DNA of 61,689 bases from Syntrophobacteraceae bacterium (GTDB lineage Bacteria > Desulfobacterota > Syntrophobacteria > Syntrophobacterales > Syntrophobacteraceae): contig JALOPI010000018.1 of assembly GCA_025453975.1 (NCBI GenBank), positions 1 to 61,689 on the forward strand. The letters are read 5' to 3'. Within the stretch, counting starts at the first letter, position 1; each line of letters opens with the position of its first letter. The notes under the pieces are model-generated. The model had not been told where the DNA came from. It saw only the letters and a list, made by a program, of their open reading frames with translations, and ran no database searches. This document shows positions 24,920 to 34,542 of the stretch, piece after piece. The position numbers and the translations under genes were made by a program.

Positions 24920-25600
24920 ATGAGCATTCTTGAAGCGACACACTTGACCAAAACGTACCGCATTGGCGATCGATCCATCGACGTGCTCCGCGACGTGTCG
25001 CTGTGCGTGCCTTCGGGTGAGTTCCTGGTGATCCAGGGAAACAGCGGCAGTGGCAAGACCACCCTTCTGAGTCTGCTGTCGGGTCTGGACAGGCCCACCC
25101 AGGGGCGGGTGCTCATGGAGGGGCGGGACATCACGGATCTCACCGAGGACCAGCTGGCACCCCTGAGGAACGGGACCATGGGGTTCGTTTTTCAATCCTT
25201 TCATCTGGTCCCTTCGCTCAACGTGCTGGAGAACGTCAGGTTTCCCGCCGAGCTGAGCCGTGATCCCCGGGCTGAAGGGAAGGCCAGAGCCCTCATCGAG
25301 CGGGTGGGCCTGCAGGATCGCATGTGGAGCTTTCCACACCAGCTTTCTGGAGGAGAGCGGCAGAGGGCGGCCATCTGTCGGGCCCTTGTCAACCACCCGA
25401 GGATCATCTTCGCCGATGAGCCCACAGGAAATCTCGATTCGGCCAACGGCAAGGCCATTTTGGAGCTGCTGCTGGACCTCCGGCGGGAGCACGGAACGAC
25501 CCTGGTCCTGGTGACCCACAGCGTTGAGATTGCCGGGATGGCGGATCGCGCCATCCTGCTGCGCGACGGAATGATCGACGGGAAGCGCCATGCTCCATAG
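24920..25600 (+). CDS. ybbA: ABC transporter ATPase (LolD/YbbA type)
   Basis: A 226-residue ATPase with Walker A GNSGSGKTT, Q loop FVFQSFHLVPSL, signature LSGGERQRAAICRAL, Walker B RIIFADEPTGNLDS and the switch histidine in LVTHS. The sequence fits the MacB/LolD group that works with FtsX-type permeases. It overlaps the next gene, the permease, by 11 bases. Together with a following tesA-like gene this reproduces the E. coli ybbA-ybbP-tesA arrangement. Confidence 0.93.
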   Translation: MSILEATHLTKTYRIGDRSIDVLRDVSLCVPSGEFLVIQGNSGSGKTTLLSLLSGLDRPTQGRVLMEGRDITDLTEDQLAPLRNGTMGFVFQSFHLVPSLNVLENVRFPAELSRDPRAEGKARALIERVGLQDRMWSFPHQLSGGERQRAAICRALVNHPRIIFADEPTGNLDSANGKAILELLLDLRREHGTTLVLVTHSVEIAGMADRAILLRDGMIDGKRHAP

Positions 25601-28088
25601 ATCCTTTATACTGAAGCAGGTCACCCGGTCGGGCCGGCAGGCCATGGTCTTCGTACTCTGCGTGACCCTTTCCATTGTGACCCTCGCCGCCCTCGGCGGA
25701 TTCAGGACGAGCGTCAACGAGGCGGTGCTGGACGATGCCCGGGCGCTCCACGGCGGGGATATCATCGTCCACTCTCACCAGCCCCTTTCGGAGCCTCTGG
25801 CCGGGGTCGTGGCGTCCTGGGAGTCGAAGGGCGCGGTGCGAAGCCTCAAAGCCTATGAATTTTATACGGTGGTGCGGGCGCAGGGAGGGGATCGTACACT
25901 TCTGGCCGGCCTCAAGGTGGTGGAGCCGGGTTATCCTTTGTATGGAACCATCGATCTCCAGTCGGGCCGTCGCTTCGAGGATGTTCTGACTCCGGGGAGC
26001 ATCGTTGTTGAGGCGTCGCTGCTGGACCGGCTGGGTGTCCGCCTGGGGGACTCCCTACACGTGGGGAGCTCGACGCTCGTCATCCGGGACGTGGTGATCC
26101 GCGAGCCCGACCGTCCCGTGAGCCTTTTTTCCTTCGGACCCCGGATCCTCGTGGCCGCTGCCGACCTCGAAGCACTGGACCTCATCGGCAAGGGGAGTCG
26201 CGTTCAGTATGACACCCTGCTCCGGGTCAGCGACGCGGAGCAGCTGGAGTCCATCGCCGAGGACCTCCGGGGGCGGGCCGAGGGGAGTCATGAGCGGGTG
26301 GACACCTACCGGACGGCGCGCTCACGGGTGAAGAAGTTCCTGGACAACTTCCTTTTCTTCCTGACCCTCATCGCCGTCTTCACGCTGCTGCTGTCAGGCA
26401 TAGGGATTCAGAGTGTACTGGCGGCGCTCCTCAAGGAAAAGGAGCAGACCGTCGCGGTCATGAAGGCCGTTGGAGCGACGGGCCGGTTCATCACATTGCA
26501 GTTCGTGACGGTGCTGGGGCTTCTGGGGCTTATGGGAACGGTGGTGGGGCTCGCCCTGGGCTCCCTGCTGCAAGTTTGGCTCCCGGAGCTTTTTCGGGGG
26601 CTCATCCCTTCCTCCGTGCAGCCTTCCCTCTCCTGGCGATCCCTGGTGGATGGTCTGGTTCTGGGGATCGTGGTGGTGGCGCTCTTCGCGTTTCTGCCGC
26701 TCCACGGGCTGAGCCAGGTGAAGCCAGGGGCCATCCTCAGGAAACAGGCCCCGGCTGCGACGCGGGGGCTGCCCGCCGTGCTGGCGCTGGTGGCCATCAT
26801 GGTGGCGCTCCTGGGACTGATCCTCAGGAGCTCCTTGGATGATCTTCGGATCGGCGTGTGGTTCGTGCTTGGGACGGGGGTCTTCATGGCTGCCGCCGGC
26901 TTGATGGCCCAGGCTGCTCTGTCCGGGTTGAGGCGGGCCCGCTTCCGGTCCCTGGTGCCGAGGCAGGCCCTTAGGGGGCTGTTTCGGCCCAGGAACGCCA
27001 CCCGCTCCATCATCATCACGCTCACGGCCTCGCTTTCCATCCTCTTTTCCATCTCCCTCATCGAGAGGAATATCGACGCGACCTTCGTTCAATCCTTCCC
27101 CTCCGATGCACCCAATGTCTTTTTCCTCGATATTCAGCCCGCTCAGCTGGAGGAATTCAAGGCCGAGCTGGGCATGCCGGCGGATTATTATCCCGTGGTC
27201 CGCGGGCGGATCGTCCGGGTCGGCGGGGTGGAGATCGATGTGGAGCGGGAGCGCCAGAGCCGGGGTGACAACCTGGCCCGCGAATTCAACCTCACGTACC
27301 GCGATCATCTGGCTGGCGACGAGACCCTCGTTGAGGGAGACAGCCTTTTTCGCCATGACTGGGACGGCCCCCAGGTCTCGGTGCTCGACTCGGTACTGGA
27401 TATGAAGCCGATGCGCGTGGGTGAGCTCATCACCTTCATGATCCAGGGGGTGCCGGTGGAGGCCAGGGTTTCCAGCGTCCGCTCCCGAGGGAGAGAGCTG
27501 ATCCAGCCGTTTTTCTATTTCGTGCTTCAGGAGTCGGTTCTCGGGGATGCCCCCCGGACCATTTTCACCGCCATGCGGGTGCCGCCGGGCTCCATACCAT
27601 CCCTCCAGAGCCGGATCGTGACGCGATTTCCCAATGTGAGCGTCATCGATGTCACCCAGGCCGTGTCCAGCCTGGCGGAGCTCATGAATAAACTTTCAGG
27701 GATCACGAGGTTTTTCACCTTGTTCAGCATCATGGCCGGCATCCTCATCATCGTGAGCTCGATCATGGCCACGCGCCACGCCCGGACACAGGAGGCGGTG
27801 TATTTCAAGATCCTCGGAGCCCGCGGCGGATTCGTCCTGAAGGTTTTCACGCTGGAAAACGTTTTCCTGGGGCTGTTGAGCGCAGGGCTCGCCCTGGGGT
27901 TCTCCCAGGCGGCGACCTGGGTCGTCAGCGCCCGGTTTCTGGACATCCCTTATCAGCCCTTCGTCGGGCTCAGCCTGGTCATGGTACTCATGACGATGGC
28001 CCTCGTCACGGGCATCGGGCTCCTTTCATCCCTTTCCGTGCTGAGGCAGCGCCCCGTCGACTTCCTGAGGGATCAAACGGAGGAGTGA
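25590..28088 (+). CDS. ybbP: FtsX-like ABC permease (YbbP family)
   Basis: An 832-residue inner-membrane permease with two FtsX units. The layout is one N-terminal membrane helix, a large periplasmic domain (about 45-240), three helices at about 255-390, further helices at 395-450, a second periplasmic domain (about 490-690), and three C-terminal helices. It matches YbbP/MacB-type mechanotransmitters that act on lipids or lipoproteins in the periplasm rather than moving small solutes. It overlaps the ATPase gene and is followed seven bases later by a secreted hydrolase. Confidence 0.92.
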   Translation: MLHRSFILKQVTRSGRQAMVFVLCVTLSIVTLAALGGFRTSVNEAVLDDARALHGGDIIVHSHQPLSEPLAGVVASWESKGAVRSLKAYEFYTVVRAQGGDRTLLAGLKVVEPGYPLYGTIDLQSGRRFEDVLTPGSIVVEASLLDRLGVRLGDSLHVGSSTLVIRDVVIREPDRPVSLFSFGPRILVAAADLEALDLIGKGSRVQYDTLLRVSDAEQLESIAEDLRGRAEGSHERVDTYRTARSRVKKFLDNFLFFLTLIAVFTLLLSGIGIQSVLAALLKEKEQTVAVMKAVGATGRFITLQFVTVLGLLGLMGTVVGLALGSLLQVWLPELFRGLIPSSVQPSLSWRSLVDGLVLGIVVVALFAFLPLHGLSQVKPGAILRKQAPAATRGLPAVLALVAIMVALLGLILRSSLDDLRIGVWFVLGTGVFMAAAGLMAQAALSGLRRARFRSLVPRQALRGLFRPRNATRSIIITLTASLSILFSISLIERNIDATFVQSFPSDAPNVFFLDIQPAQLEEFKAELGMPADYYPVVRGRIVRVGGVEIDVERERQSRGDNLAREFNLTYRDHLAGDETLVEGDSLFRHDWDGPQVSVLDSVLDMKPMRVGELITFMIQGVPVEARVSSVRSRGRELIQPFFYFVLQESVLGDAPRTIFTAMRVPPGSIPSLQSRIVTRFPNVSVIDVTQAVSSLAELMNKLSGITRFFTLFSIMAGILIIVSSIMATRHARTQEAVYFKILGARGGFVLKVFTLENVFLGLLSAGLALGFSQAATWVVSARFLDIPYQPFVGLSLVMVLMTMALVTGIGLLSSLSVLRQRPVDFLRDQTEE

Positions 28089-28094
28089 CCCATC

Positions 28095-28805
28095 ATGCTC
28101 TTGCTCGCTCACCAGCTCATGTCACGCTGCCAGGCTTTGCTGGCGGCGCTCTCGATGCTGCTGACCGCTGCGGCGCTCTCGATGAGCGCCTTGGATGGCG
28201 CCGCTTTGGCCCAGGTCTCCAGGACCTCGGACTGCGAGGGGACCATCGTGGCCTTCGGGGACAGCCTCACCCAGGGCTACGTCCTTCCCGGTCAGGATGC
28301 CTATCCGGCCCAGCTCGAGCGGCGGTTACGGTCGGAGGGATTCCCGTTTTGTGTCGTCAATGCCGGTGTTAACGGTGAAACGAGCAGCGGGGCCCTGTCC
28401 CGGGTGAGCTGGATCCTGCGGATGAAGCCAGACATCGTGATTCTGGAGACCGGCGCCAACGATGGTTTTCGCGGCATTGCGCCCGAGGTCATCGAGGGCA
28501 ACATCTCGGAGATCGTCCGGATTCTCAAGGAGAAGCAGGTGATCGTCGTCCTGGCCGGGATGCAGATGCTTTCCAACCTGGGACCTGACTACACCACGGC
28601 CTTCCGAAATATCTATCCGAGGGTCGCCCAGCGGCACGGCGTGATCCACATCCCCTTTTTTCTGGAAGGCGTCGCCGGGGAGCATGCCCTGAATCTTCCG
28701 GACGGCATTCACCCGACGTCTCAGGGTTATGCGATCGTGGTGAGCAACGTGTGGCCGCATGTGATCGAGGCCATCCGGAGCCTGAGAAAATCTCGCGGCA
28801 ATTGA
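28095..28805 (+). CDS. tesA: SGNH/GDSL esterase, TesA-like, exported
   Basis: A 236-residue SGNH hydrolase. The four blocks are GDSLTQG (catalytic serine), NAGVNGETSSG, ETGANDGFRG and DGIHPTSQG (catalytic Asp and His). A signal peptide precedes them (cleavage near ALAQ, about residue 40). TesA-type enzymes are periplasmic acyl-CoA thioesterases, lysophospholipases and proteases in vitro. GGAGGAG lies nine bases before ATG 28095. Its place in the operon suggests release or processing of acyl chains at the membrane by the YbbA-YbbP machine. Confidence 0.9.
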   Translation: MLLLAHQLMSRCQALLAALSMLLTAAALSMSALDGAALAQVSRTSDCEGTIVAFGDSLTQGYVLPGQDAYPAQLERRLRSEGFPFCVVNAGVNGETSSGALSRVSWILRMKPDIVILETGANDGFRGIAPEVIEGNISEIVRILKEKQVIVVLAGMQMLSNLGPDYTTAFRNIYPRVAQRHGVIHIPFFLEGVAGEHALNLPDGIHPTSQGYAIVVSNVWPHVIEAIRSLRKSRGN

Positions 28806-29273
28806 CTCGAAACGTCGGGCTGTACCCCCTGCTCCAAGGGGCTGCTTGCATTCGCCCGCCGGCAACGCCTTTGACCCTCATTGGCTCGGGGCGATGGGCC
28901 TGAGCCGGCGGCATCGCCACCGGGCTTGTGCCCCGCCGAAACCGCGTCGAGCGTCCCCGCATGGCAAGATTGCGGAAATAAGGTCATTTTATATCCCCCT
29001 CATCGCCTCCTCGATTCCACTCAGGGTGTGGCTCGAGATCGGATCTTCCTCCGCGGCGACCCATTTTCCCATGACAATCCTGGGCTGCGGGCTGGCGCGA
29101 ATTGTCAGGATCGAGGCGTTCCCCACCAGGGAGCGGGCCCAACCGAGTCCGCGGGACCATGGCGGGGCGGCTTTCACAGGCGTATTCCGAGACCGCTTCT
29201 CTGGGAAAAGCACTTTCGGCACGTGATTTGCCTAAAAAGGGCGTTTTCGGGAGCCCGTCGGGGAGGGATCAGG
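28806..29273. other. Intergenic region before the chagasin-type gene
   Basis: No gene is strongly supported in 468 bases. A 77-codon minus-strand frame at 28989-29222 ends in a plausible-looking sequence (IVMGKWVAAEEDPIS) but has no recognisable family and no ribosome binding site. It may be a gene remnant or chance. The promoter of the inhibitor-protease pair is probably at the right end. Confidence 0.35.
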
Positions 29274-29675
29274 GTGCCAAGCGCCGTGCTCACAGCCGTA
29301 TGCATGATGATGTTCGCCTGGAGCTCGTTGACTCCGGCGGGGTCGGGGGCGGAAATGGTCGTTTTGCAGAGATCGGATCATGGCAGGGCCATCGCGGTCG
29401 AGGTGGGAGCCATCGTGGTCGTGGAGCTGGAGGAAAAAGGGGCCACGGGGTACCTGTGGCTTCTTGATGCGCTGGACCAGATGGTTTTCGACCTGGTGGG
29501 GGTCGAATCCAGGGCAGGCGGCGAGACCGGCAAGATGGGCGCTCCGGTGGTGAAGGTCTGGCGATTGCAAGCGCGACAGAGGGGCCGGACCGTCCTGGAG
29601 TTTTCCTACTGCAGACCTTGGAAGGGAAAGGAGGCGTCTCTGGACCGATTCATGGTGGAAGTCACGATACAATAG
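29274..29675 (+). CDS. Chagasin-type cysteine protease inhibitor (I42), exported
   Basis: A 133-residue protein: a signal peptide (VPSAVLTAVCMMMFAW, cleavage near GSGA) and a mature domain of about 100 residues. The chagasin fold inserts three loops into papain-type active sites. Their counterparts here are EKGATGYLW (usual NPTTGY), the GAPVVKVWRL region (usual GxGG), and YCRPWKGKE (conserved RPW). GTG 29274 is chosen because GGGAGGG lies just upstream and the signal peptide begins there. It ends 34 bases before an exported papain-family protease, its probable target. Confidence 0.85.
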   Translation: MPSAVLTAVCMMMFAWSSLTPAGSGAEMVVLQRSDHGRAIAVEVGAIVVVELEEKGATGYLWLLDALDQMVFDLVGVESRAGGETGKMGAPVVKVWRLQARQRGRTVLEFSYCRPWKGKEASLDRFMVEVTIQ

Positions 29676-29709
29676 CTCACTCAAAGCATGACAAGGAAGG
29701 AATCGGCTT

Positions 29710-31005
29710 ATGGGCAGGAACGCCGGCAATGCAGCATTCAAACTGGCCTGGATTCGTTTTGTTCTGCTATTGACCCTGTTCTGGGCATCGCCGTCTCAGG
29801 CTCTGGACGAGGAAGTGGCCGCCATCAACCAGGCCATCCAGTCCCAGGGGGCCCAATGGGTCGCGGGGGAGACTTCCGTGTCCCGCATGTCTCCCGAGGC
29901 TCGAAGGCATTTGCTCGGCCTGGTGAAGCCGCAGGGACGGGAGGAGGAATGGACGGCTCCCCTGGAGGCGTCCCTCGCTCCCAAGGCGGCCGCCCTGCCC
30001 ACCGGGCTCGACTGGCGCTCATACTATGGAGCCAGCTATGTGACTCCCGTGAGGGATCAGGGCGACTGCGGCAGCTGCTGGGCTTTCGCCACCACGGCGG
30101 CCATGGAATCCAAAATCCTGATGGCCGACAACACGCCGGGATTCGACCTCGACCTGGCGGAGCAGATTCTGGTCTCCTGCGGCACGGCCGGCGACTGCGA
30201 TGCTGGCGGCTGGATCAGCGATGCCTCCGATTTTCTCCGCAACACGGGGCTGCCTTTGGAAACGTGCTTTCCCTACACGGCCACCAACAACGACTGTTCC
30301 CGCGCCTGCTCCCGATGGCAGAGCTACACATACCACATCAGCGGATATCGCTGGATCGCCTACGGTTATCCCACTCTGGCCGCACTCAAGAACGCTCTTT
30401 ACCTTTATGGTCCGGTGGTCACGACCATGGATGTGTACACCGACTTCTACAACTACGAGACGGGAGTTTATTCAAGGACGACAGGTTCTTACGAAGGGGG
30501 CCATGCGATCCTCCTGGTGGGCTACGACGACGGGGCCCAGTGCTTCATCGCCAAGAACAGCTGGGGCCTGGACTGGGGCGAAAGAGGCTACTTCAGGATT
30601 GCCTATTCGCAGCTGAAGGCTCCCATCTATCTGGGGGAGTACGCCATCGCCTACGAAGGGCAGCTTCCGCCGATTCCCACGCCCCCCCCCACGCCGGATC
30701 CCCCTCCAGCTCCGGACAACCCGGTCTGCGGTTACTCCCTGTCGGCATATTCGGGGGCCTTTCGATACACGGGCGGAAGCGGTCGCGCTCAGGTGACGGC
30801 CAGCGCTTCAAGCTGCTCCTGGCAGGCCACCAGCAATGCGTCGTGGATACAGGTCATCGGCGGCAGCAATCGCGCCGGGAGCAAGACCGTTCGTTTCCGA
30901 GTGCTGAGGAATCTGACCACCGACCCGCGCACGGGGACCCTGAACATCGCGGGGCAAACCTTCACGGTGACCCAGGCTGGAAAGGCTCTGCGCAGGGTGC
31001 GCTGA
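29710..31005 (+). CDS. Exported papain-family (C1A) cysteine protease with BACON domain
   Basis: A 431-residue protein. Signal peptide 1-31, a short propeptide to about 97, then the peptidase domain with catalytic Cys123 in QGDCGSCWAF, histidine in GGHAILLVGYD and asparagine in AKNSWGLDWGERGYFR. After a proline-rich linker (TPPPTPDPPPAPD) comes a C-terminal BACON-type beta domain ending GTLNIAGQTFTVTQ. BACON domains are linked to carbohydrate or mucin binding in other bacteria. The disulfide-forming cysteines and the signal peptide place it outside the cytoplasm. A terminator follows at 31028. C1A proteases are not common in anaerobic Desulfobacterota, so acquisition from elsewhere is possible. 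Confidence 0.93.
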   Translation: MGRNAGNAAFKLAWIRFVLLLTLFWASPSQALDEEVAAINQAIQSQGAQWVAGETSVSRMSPEARRHLLGLVKPQGREEEWTAPLEASLAPKAAALPTGLDWRSYYGASYVTPVRDQGDCGSCWAFATTAAMESKILMADNTPGFDLDLAEQILVSCGTAGDCDAGGWISDASDFLRNTGLPLETCFPYTATNNDCSRACSRWQSYTYHISGYRWIAYGYPTLAALKNALYLYGPVVTTMDVYTDFYNYETGVYSRTTGSYEGGHAILLVGYDDGAQCFIAKNSWGLDWGERGYFRIAYSQLKAPIYLGEYAIAYEGQLPPIPTPPPTPDPPPAPDNPVCGYSLSAYSGAFRYTGGSGRAQVTASASSCSWQATSNASWIQVIGGSNRAGSKTVRFRVLRNLTTDPRTGTLNIAGQTFTVTQAGKALRRVR

Positions 31006-31027
31006 AGCACATGGTCTGGCATCTCGA

Positions 31028-31066
31028 CCGGCTGTCTCCAGGACCTGGGGCAGCCGGTTTCCTTTT
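31028..31066 (+). terminator. Rho-independent terminator after the protease
   Basis: CCGGCTG and CAGCCGG form a 7-bp stem, followed by TTTCCTTTT. It starts 23 bases after the protease stop codon. Confidence 0.8.
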
Positions 31067-31257
31067 GATGCGCGGCCCGAATGCGTGGGGCGAGGCGACG
31101 GCGGCACGAGTGTCTCCCGCGGGCCCCATGTCGATTCTATCCGAAAAGGGATGTTGACATGCTTTCAGGAATTGAGGCATGGAAGTCCTGGTGCATGGGG
31201 CACTGACCCGCGGATGGCTTTGCTGCTGGCATGACGGCACACCAGGAAGGGCGCGGC

Positions 31258-31755
31258 ATGGAGAATTCTGGCGAGGAGCTTTTCAATTTCGCCGTGGATC
31301 GTGAGGATGTCAAATGGCTCCTGGAGCAGCTGCCACCGGAAGCAGGCATCCAGCTCGGGAAAGTGGAGTATGAGCTCCAGATCCTCAAGATCATCAGCGT
31401 CGGCTGGCTCATTTCCTACCACCTGGAGCACTACCCGGTAAGCCATCGTATCCTGGAGACCTACTGGGAAGCCATCCACGCATTCGCTCACAGCGTGTCG
31501 GCGTCGGTGGGAATGCTGACCGACCGCCCGGTGGATTATTTTCAGGTGATCAGGGAGCGCCTGGATCAATACCTGAAGGCGATGGACAAGAAGCCCAAAG
31601 CGATGGAGCCTGCCTCGGTGATCGGGCCGGAATTCGCCAGGCTTTGCGGCAGCGAGAACGAAATCCACACCATAGCCTGCGGCACCCGCATGTTTGTGAC
31701 CACATCCATCCGGGTCCGCGAATTCTTCGACTCTCTCCACATGAGCCGCCAATGA
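31258..31755 (+). CDS. Conserved-looking cytoplasmic protein of unknown function
   Basis: About 165 residues, mostly helical and without signal peptide or membrane segment. Landmarks are FAVDREDVKWLLEQLP near the start and a central segment YELQILKIISVGWLISYHLE. The codon use is like its neighbours, and AGGAAGG lies before ATG 31258, so it is probably a real gene. I do not recognise a family. It stands between the protease and peroxiredoxin genes with separate spacing on both sides. Confidence 0.65.
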   Translation: MENSGEELFNFAVDREDVKWLLEQLPPEAGIQLGKVEYELQILKIISVGWLISYHLEHYPVSHRILETYWEAIHAFAHSVSASVGMLTDRPVDYFQVIRERLDQYLKAMDKKPKAMEPASVIGPEFARLCGSENEIHTIACGTRMFVTTSIRVREFFDSLHMSRQ

Positions 31756-31978
31756 CCCGCCGCGTCCAGATCAACGTGCCGGGATGGCCGACAAGGGAAG
31801 CCCTCCCCGGGCGATGAAGATTCCCACGCCGGGATTTTGCGTTTCGCCGGGCTACGTCTTATATTCATTCCGTTTTGCTCTTGTAGTGAATAACGCTGCC
31901 GTTTGGCCTGGTCCTGCCCAAGGAAGCCAGGGGCGGGGATCACCAGATACGTGCACCGACTTGACCTGGAGGGTTCGC

Positions 31979-32446
31979 ATGCTCAATGCCGGAAGCAAGG
32001 CCCCGGATTTCTGCCTCACTTCCCATACCGGGGACGAGGTTTGCCTGAAGGATCTCCTGGGAAGCTGGGTGGTGCTTTACTTCTATCCCAAGGACAACAC
32101 GAGCGGCTGCACGACGGAGGCCCTGGAGTTTACTGGGCTCATGCCCCGTTTTGGAGAAGCCGGCGTTCAGGTTTATGGGATAAGCCCTGATTCCGTTGAA
32201 TCGCACGGGAAATTCATCGGAAAGCACGGGCTCGCGGTGCCGCTTCTCAGCGACCCCGGGCACCAGGTGCTGGAATCTTACGGCGCCTGGGGCAAAAAAA
32301 AGATGTATGGGAAAGAGTTTGAGGGGGTCATCCGCAGCACCGTCGTCATCGATCCCAAAGGCGTCATTCAGCTGGCCTGGCCCAGCGCCAAGTCCAAGGG
32401 ACATGCCGCCGCGGTCCTGGAAGGGGTGTTGGAGCTCATGGGCTGA
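31979..32446 (+). CDS. bcp: Peroxiredoxin, Bcp/PrxQ type
   Basis: A 155-residue thioredoxin-fold peroxidase that reduces H2O2 and organic peroxides. The motif YFYPKDNTSGCTTEA contains the peroxidatic cysteine (CTTEA); the Bcp-type resolving cysteine five residues later is missing (CTTEALEF), so it is probably the 1-Cys form. ATG 31979 is set by the preceding GGAGGG and by the standard N terminus LNAGSKAPDF. A longer in-frame extension is not protein-like. It would protect an anaerobe during oxygen exposure. Confidence 0.92.
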   Translation: MLNAGSKAPDFCLTSHTGDEVCLKDLLGSWVVLYFYPKDNTSGCTTEALEFTGLMPRFGEAGVQVYGISPDSVESHGKFIGKHGLAVPLLSDPGHQVLESYGAWGKKKMYGKEFEGVIRSTVVIDPKGVIQLAWPSAKSKGHAAAVLEGVLELMG

Positions 32447-32516
32447 TGGCGGGACAAGGTCGATTCCAGTCGAGGCGACGGCCCTGCTCTCACCCGCGGA
32501 TACGGATGCTCATATC

Positions 32517-33761
32517 ATGAAGATCGCGATTGTCGGTACGGGGATTGCCGGGATGGTGGCGGCTCATCTCCTCCATGAAGATCACGAGCTGGTGATCTAC
32601 GAAGCCAACGACTACGTGGGGGGGCACACCCACACCCACGACGTCACCCGGAACGGGGCCACCCGCCAGGTGGATACGGGCTTCATCGTTTTCAACGAGC
32701 GCACTTACCCCCACTTCATCACCCTCATGAAGCGACTCGGGGTGGCCTGGAAGCCATCCAACATGAGCTTCAGCGTCCGCTGCGAGGAAACGGGGCTGGA
32801 GTTCTCGCCCAGCACCCTGAGATCTCTTTTCGCTCAGACGCGCAACCTCCTCAGGCCCTCCTTTTACAGGATGCTGTGGGATGCCGCCCGCTTCCGGAAG
32901 GAATCCATCGAGCTTCTGCATACCCAGGATGCAAGCCTCACCCTTGGCGAGTACCTGCGGAGCCATGGCTACTCCCGTGGATTCATCCGGCACTTCATCA
33001 TCCCCATGGGGGCGGCCATCTGGTCCGCCGATCCCGCCAGGTTCGACGAGTTTCCCGCGGGAGCCTTCATCCGGTTTTTCCACAATCACGGCATCCTGGA
33101 GCTTCGTGATCAGCCCCGCTGGCTGGTGATCGCCGGGGGCTCCCGGTCTTACATCGAGCCCATGACCCGGCCGTACCGTCATTGCATTCGACTGAGGAGT
33201 CCCGTCGAGCGTATCCGCCGGTTTTCCGACGGGGTGGAAGTGTCCTCGCGAGGAGGCGGTCCGGAGCGATTCGACCAGGTGGTCATCGCAGCCCACAGTG
33301 ACCAGGCGTTGAAGATGCTTGAAGACCCCACCGACGCTGAGGGGAGGATCCTCGAAGCCATCCCCTACCAGGAGAATGAGACCCTCCTCCATACCGACAC
33401 CCGTTTCATGCCGAGGAGCCGCACGGCCTGGGCCAGCTGGAACTACCACATCCCCGCAAAGGGCGGAGGTCGCGTCTCGGTCACCTACAACATGAACATG
33501 CTTCAGGGGCTGGACGGGCCCGAGACGTTCTGCGTCTCGTTGAACTCGACTCGCCCCATCCCTCCGGACTGCCTCATCGATCGAATGGTCTATCACCACC
33601 CGGTTTACACTCCACGGGGTTTTGCCATGCAGGAGCGGCACGATGTCATCAATGGAGTCAATCGGACGTTTTTCTGCGGTGCCTACTGGGGCTACGGATT
33701 CCACGAAGACGGGGTGAACAGTGCGCTCCGGGTTTGCCGTCATTTCGGTCGGGGGCTGTGA
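32517..33761 (+). CDS. FAD-dependent amine oxidase-like protein of a fatty-acid modification cluster
   Basis: A 414-residue flavoprotein. The N-terminal dinucleotide fold is IAIVGTGIAGMVAAHLL, followed by VIYEANDYVGGHTHTHDV; the C-terminal FAD segment is FFCGAYWGYGFHEDGVNSAL. It belongs to the group of NAD/FAD amine oxidase-like proteins that is found with DUF1365 and CFA synthase genes. By gene linkage those proteins are thought to desaturate, reduce or otherwise alter phospholipid acyl chains. Its stop codon is directly followed by the GTG start of the DUF1365 gene. Confidence 0.88.
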   Translation: MKIAIVGTGIAGMVAAHLLHEDHELVIYEANDYVGGHTHTHDVTRNGATRQVDTGFIVFNERTYPHFITLMKRLGVAWKPSNMSFSVRCEETGLEFSPSTLRSLFAQTRNLLRPSFYRMLWDAARFRKESIELLHTQDASLTLGEYLRSHGYSRGFIRHFIIPMGAAIWSADPARFDEFPAGAFIRFFHNHGILELRDQPRWLVIAGGSRSYIEPMTRPYRHCIRLRSPVERIRRFSDGVEVSSRGGGPERFDQVVIAAHSDQALKMLEDPTDAEGRILEAIPYQENETLLHTDTRFMPRSRTAWASWNYHIPAKGGGRVSVTYNMNMLQGLDGPETFCVSLNSTRPIPPDCLIDRMVYHHPVYTPRGFAMQERHDVINGVNRTFFCGAYWGYGFHEDGVNSALRVCRHFGRGL

Positions 33762-34538
33762 GTGAGAGCGAGCTGTATTTACGAGGGAACCATCCGCCAT
33801 CGCCGCTTCAGGCCGATTCTGAACGTTTTCCAGTATCGGGTCTTCCTGATGTTCATCGACCTTGCCGATCTGCCGGACCTGTTCGAAGGATACCCGCTCT
33901 GGTCCTCCCGAAGGCCCAACCTGGCCTATTTCAGGCGGAGGGATCACATGGGGGATCCGAATATCCCCCTCGACACCGTGGTGCGCGACCTGGTGGAGGA
34001 GCGACTCGGGACGAGACCATCGGGCCCTGTCCGCATGCTGGCTCACCTGCGATATTTTGGCTACTGCTTCAACCCCGTCAGCTTCTACTACTGTTATGGG
34101 GAAGACCCGACCCGGGCCGAAGCGCTGGTGGCCGAAGTCCACAACACCCCGTGGGGGGAGAAGCACTGCTATGTTCTCGGTCAATCCCAGAGCGAGCATC
34201 CCTCGCCCCGCTGGAAACGGTTCCGGTTGACCAAGCAGTTCCACATATCGCCCTTCATGCCCATGACTATCGATTACGACTGGCGGTTTCAGGAACCGGG
34301 TGAGACGCTCGGCGCTCATCTGACGAGCTCCGAAGGCGGACGGCGCCTTTTCGATGCGACCCTCGGCCTGAGACGTTCCGAGATCGATCACCGATCCTTG
34401 ACGCGGGTGCTCATCGCCTACCCTTTGATGACCTTGAAGGTGATCACCTTGATCTATTACCAGGCAGCTCGGCTGCTCCTGAAGGGAGCGCCATTCTTCA
34501 GCCACCCTTCCAAGCCCGGCAAGATTTTGGAGAATTGA
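33762..34538 (+). CDS. DUF1365 family protein
   Basis: A 258-residue protein with the DUF1365 features: an N-terminal RHRRFRPILNVFQYRVF, NPVSFYYCY in the middle, and FHISPFMPM toward the C-terminal third. It lies between the FAD protein and the CFA synthase, an arrangement that recurs in many Proteobacteria. The biochemical role is unknown; an accessory function in cyclopropane, methyl-branched or furan fatty acid formation is inferred from linkage. It starts at GTG directly after the previous stop codon. Confidence 0.9.
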   Translation: MRASCIYEGTIRHRRFRPILNVFQYRVFLMFIDLADLPDLFEGYPLWSSRRPNLAYFRRRDHMGDPNIPLDTVVRDLVEERLGTRPSGPVRMLAHLRYFGYCFNPVSFYYCYGEDPTRAEALVAEVHNTPWGEKHCYVLGQSQSEHPSPRWKRFRLTKQFHISPFMPMTIDYDWRFQEPGETLGAHLTSSEGGRRLFDATLGLRRSEIDHRSLTRVLIAYPLMTLKVITLIYYQAARLLLKGAPFFSHPSKPGKILEN

Positions 34539-34542
34539 TCCC

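Noticed and set aside
28989..29222. 77-codon minus-strand open frame before the chagasin-type gene
   Set aside because: It has no ribosome site and no recognised family; kept only as a note in the intergenic entry.
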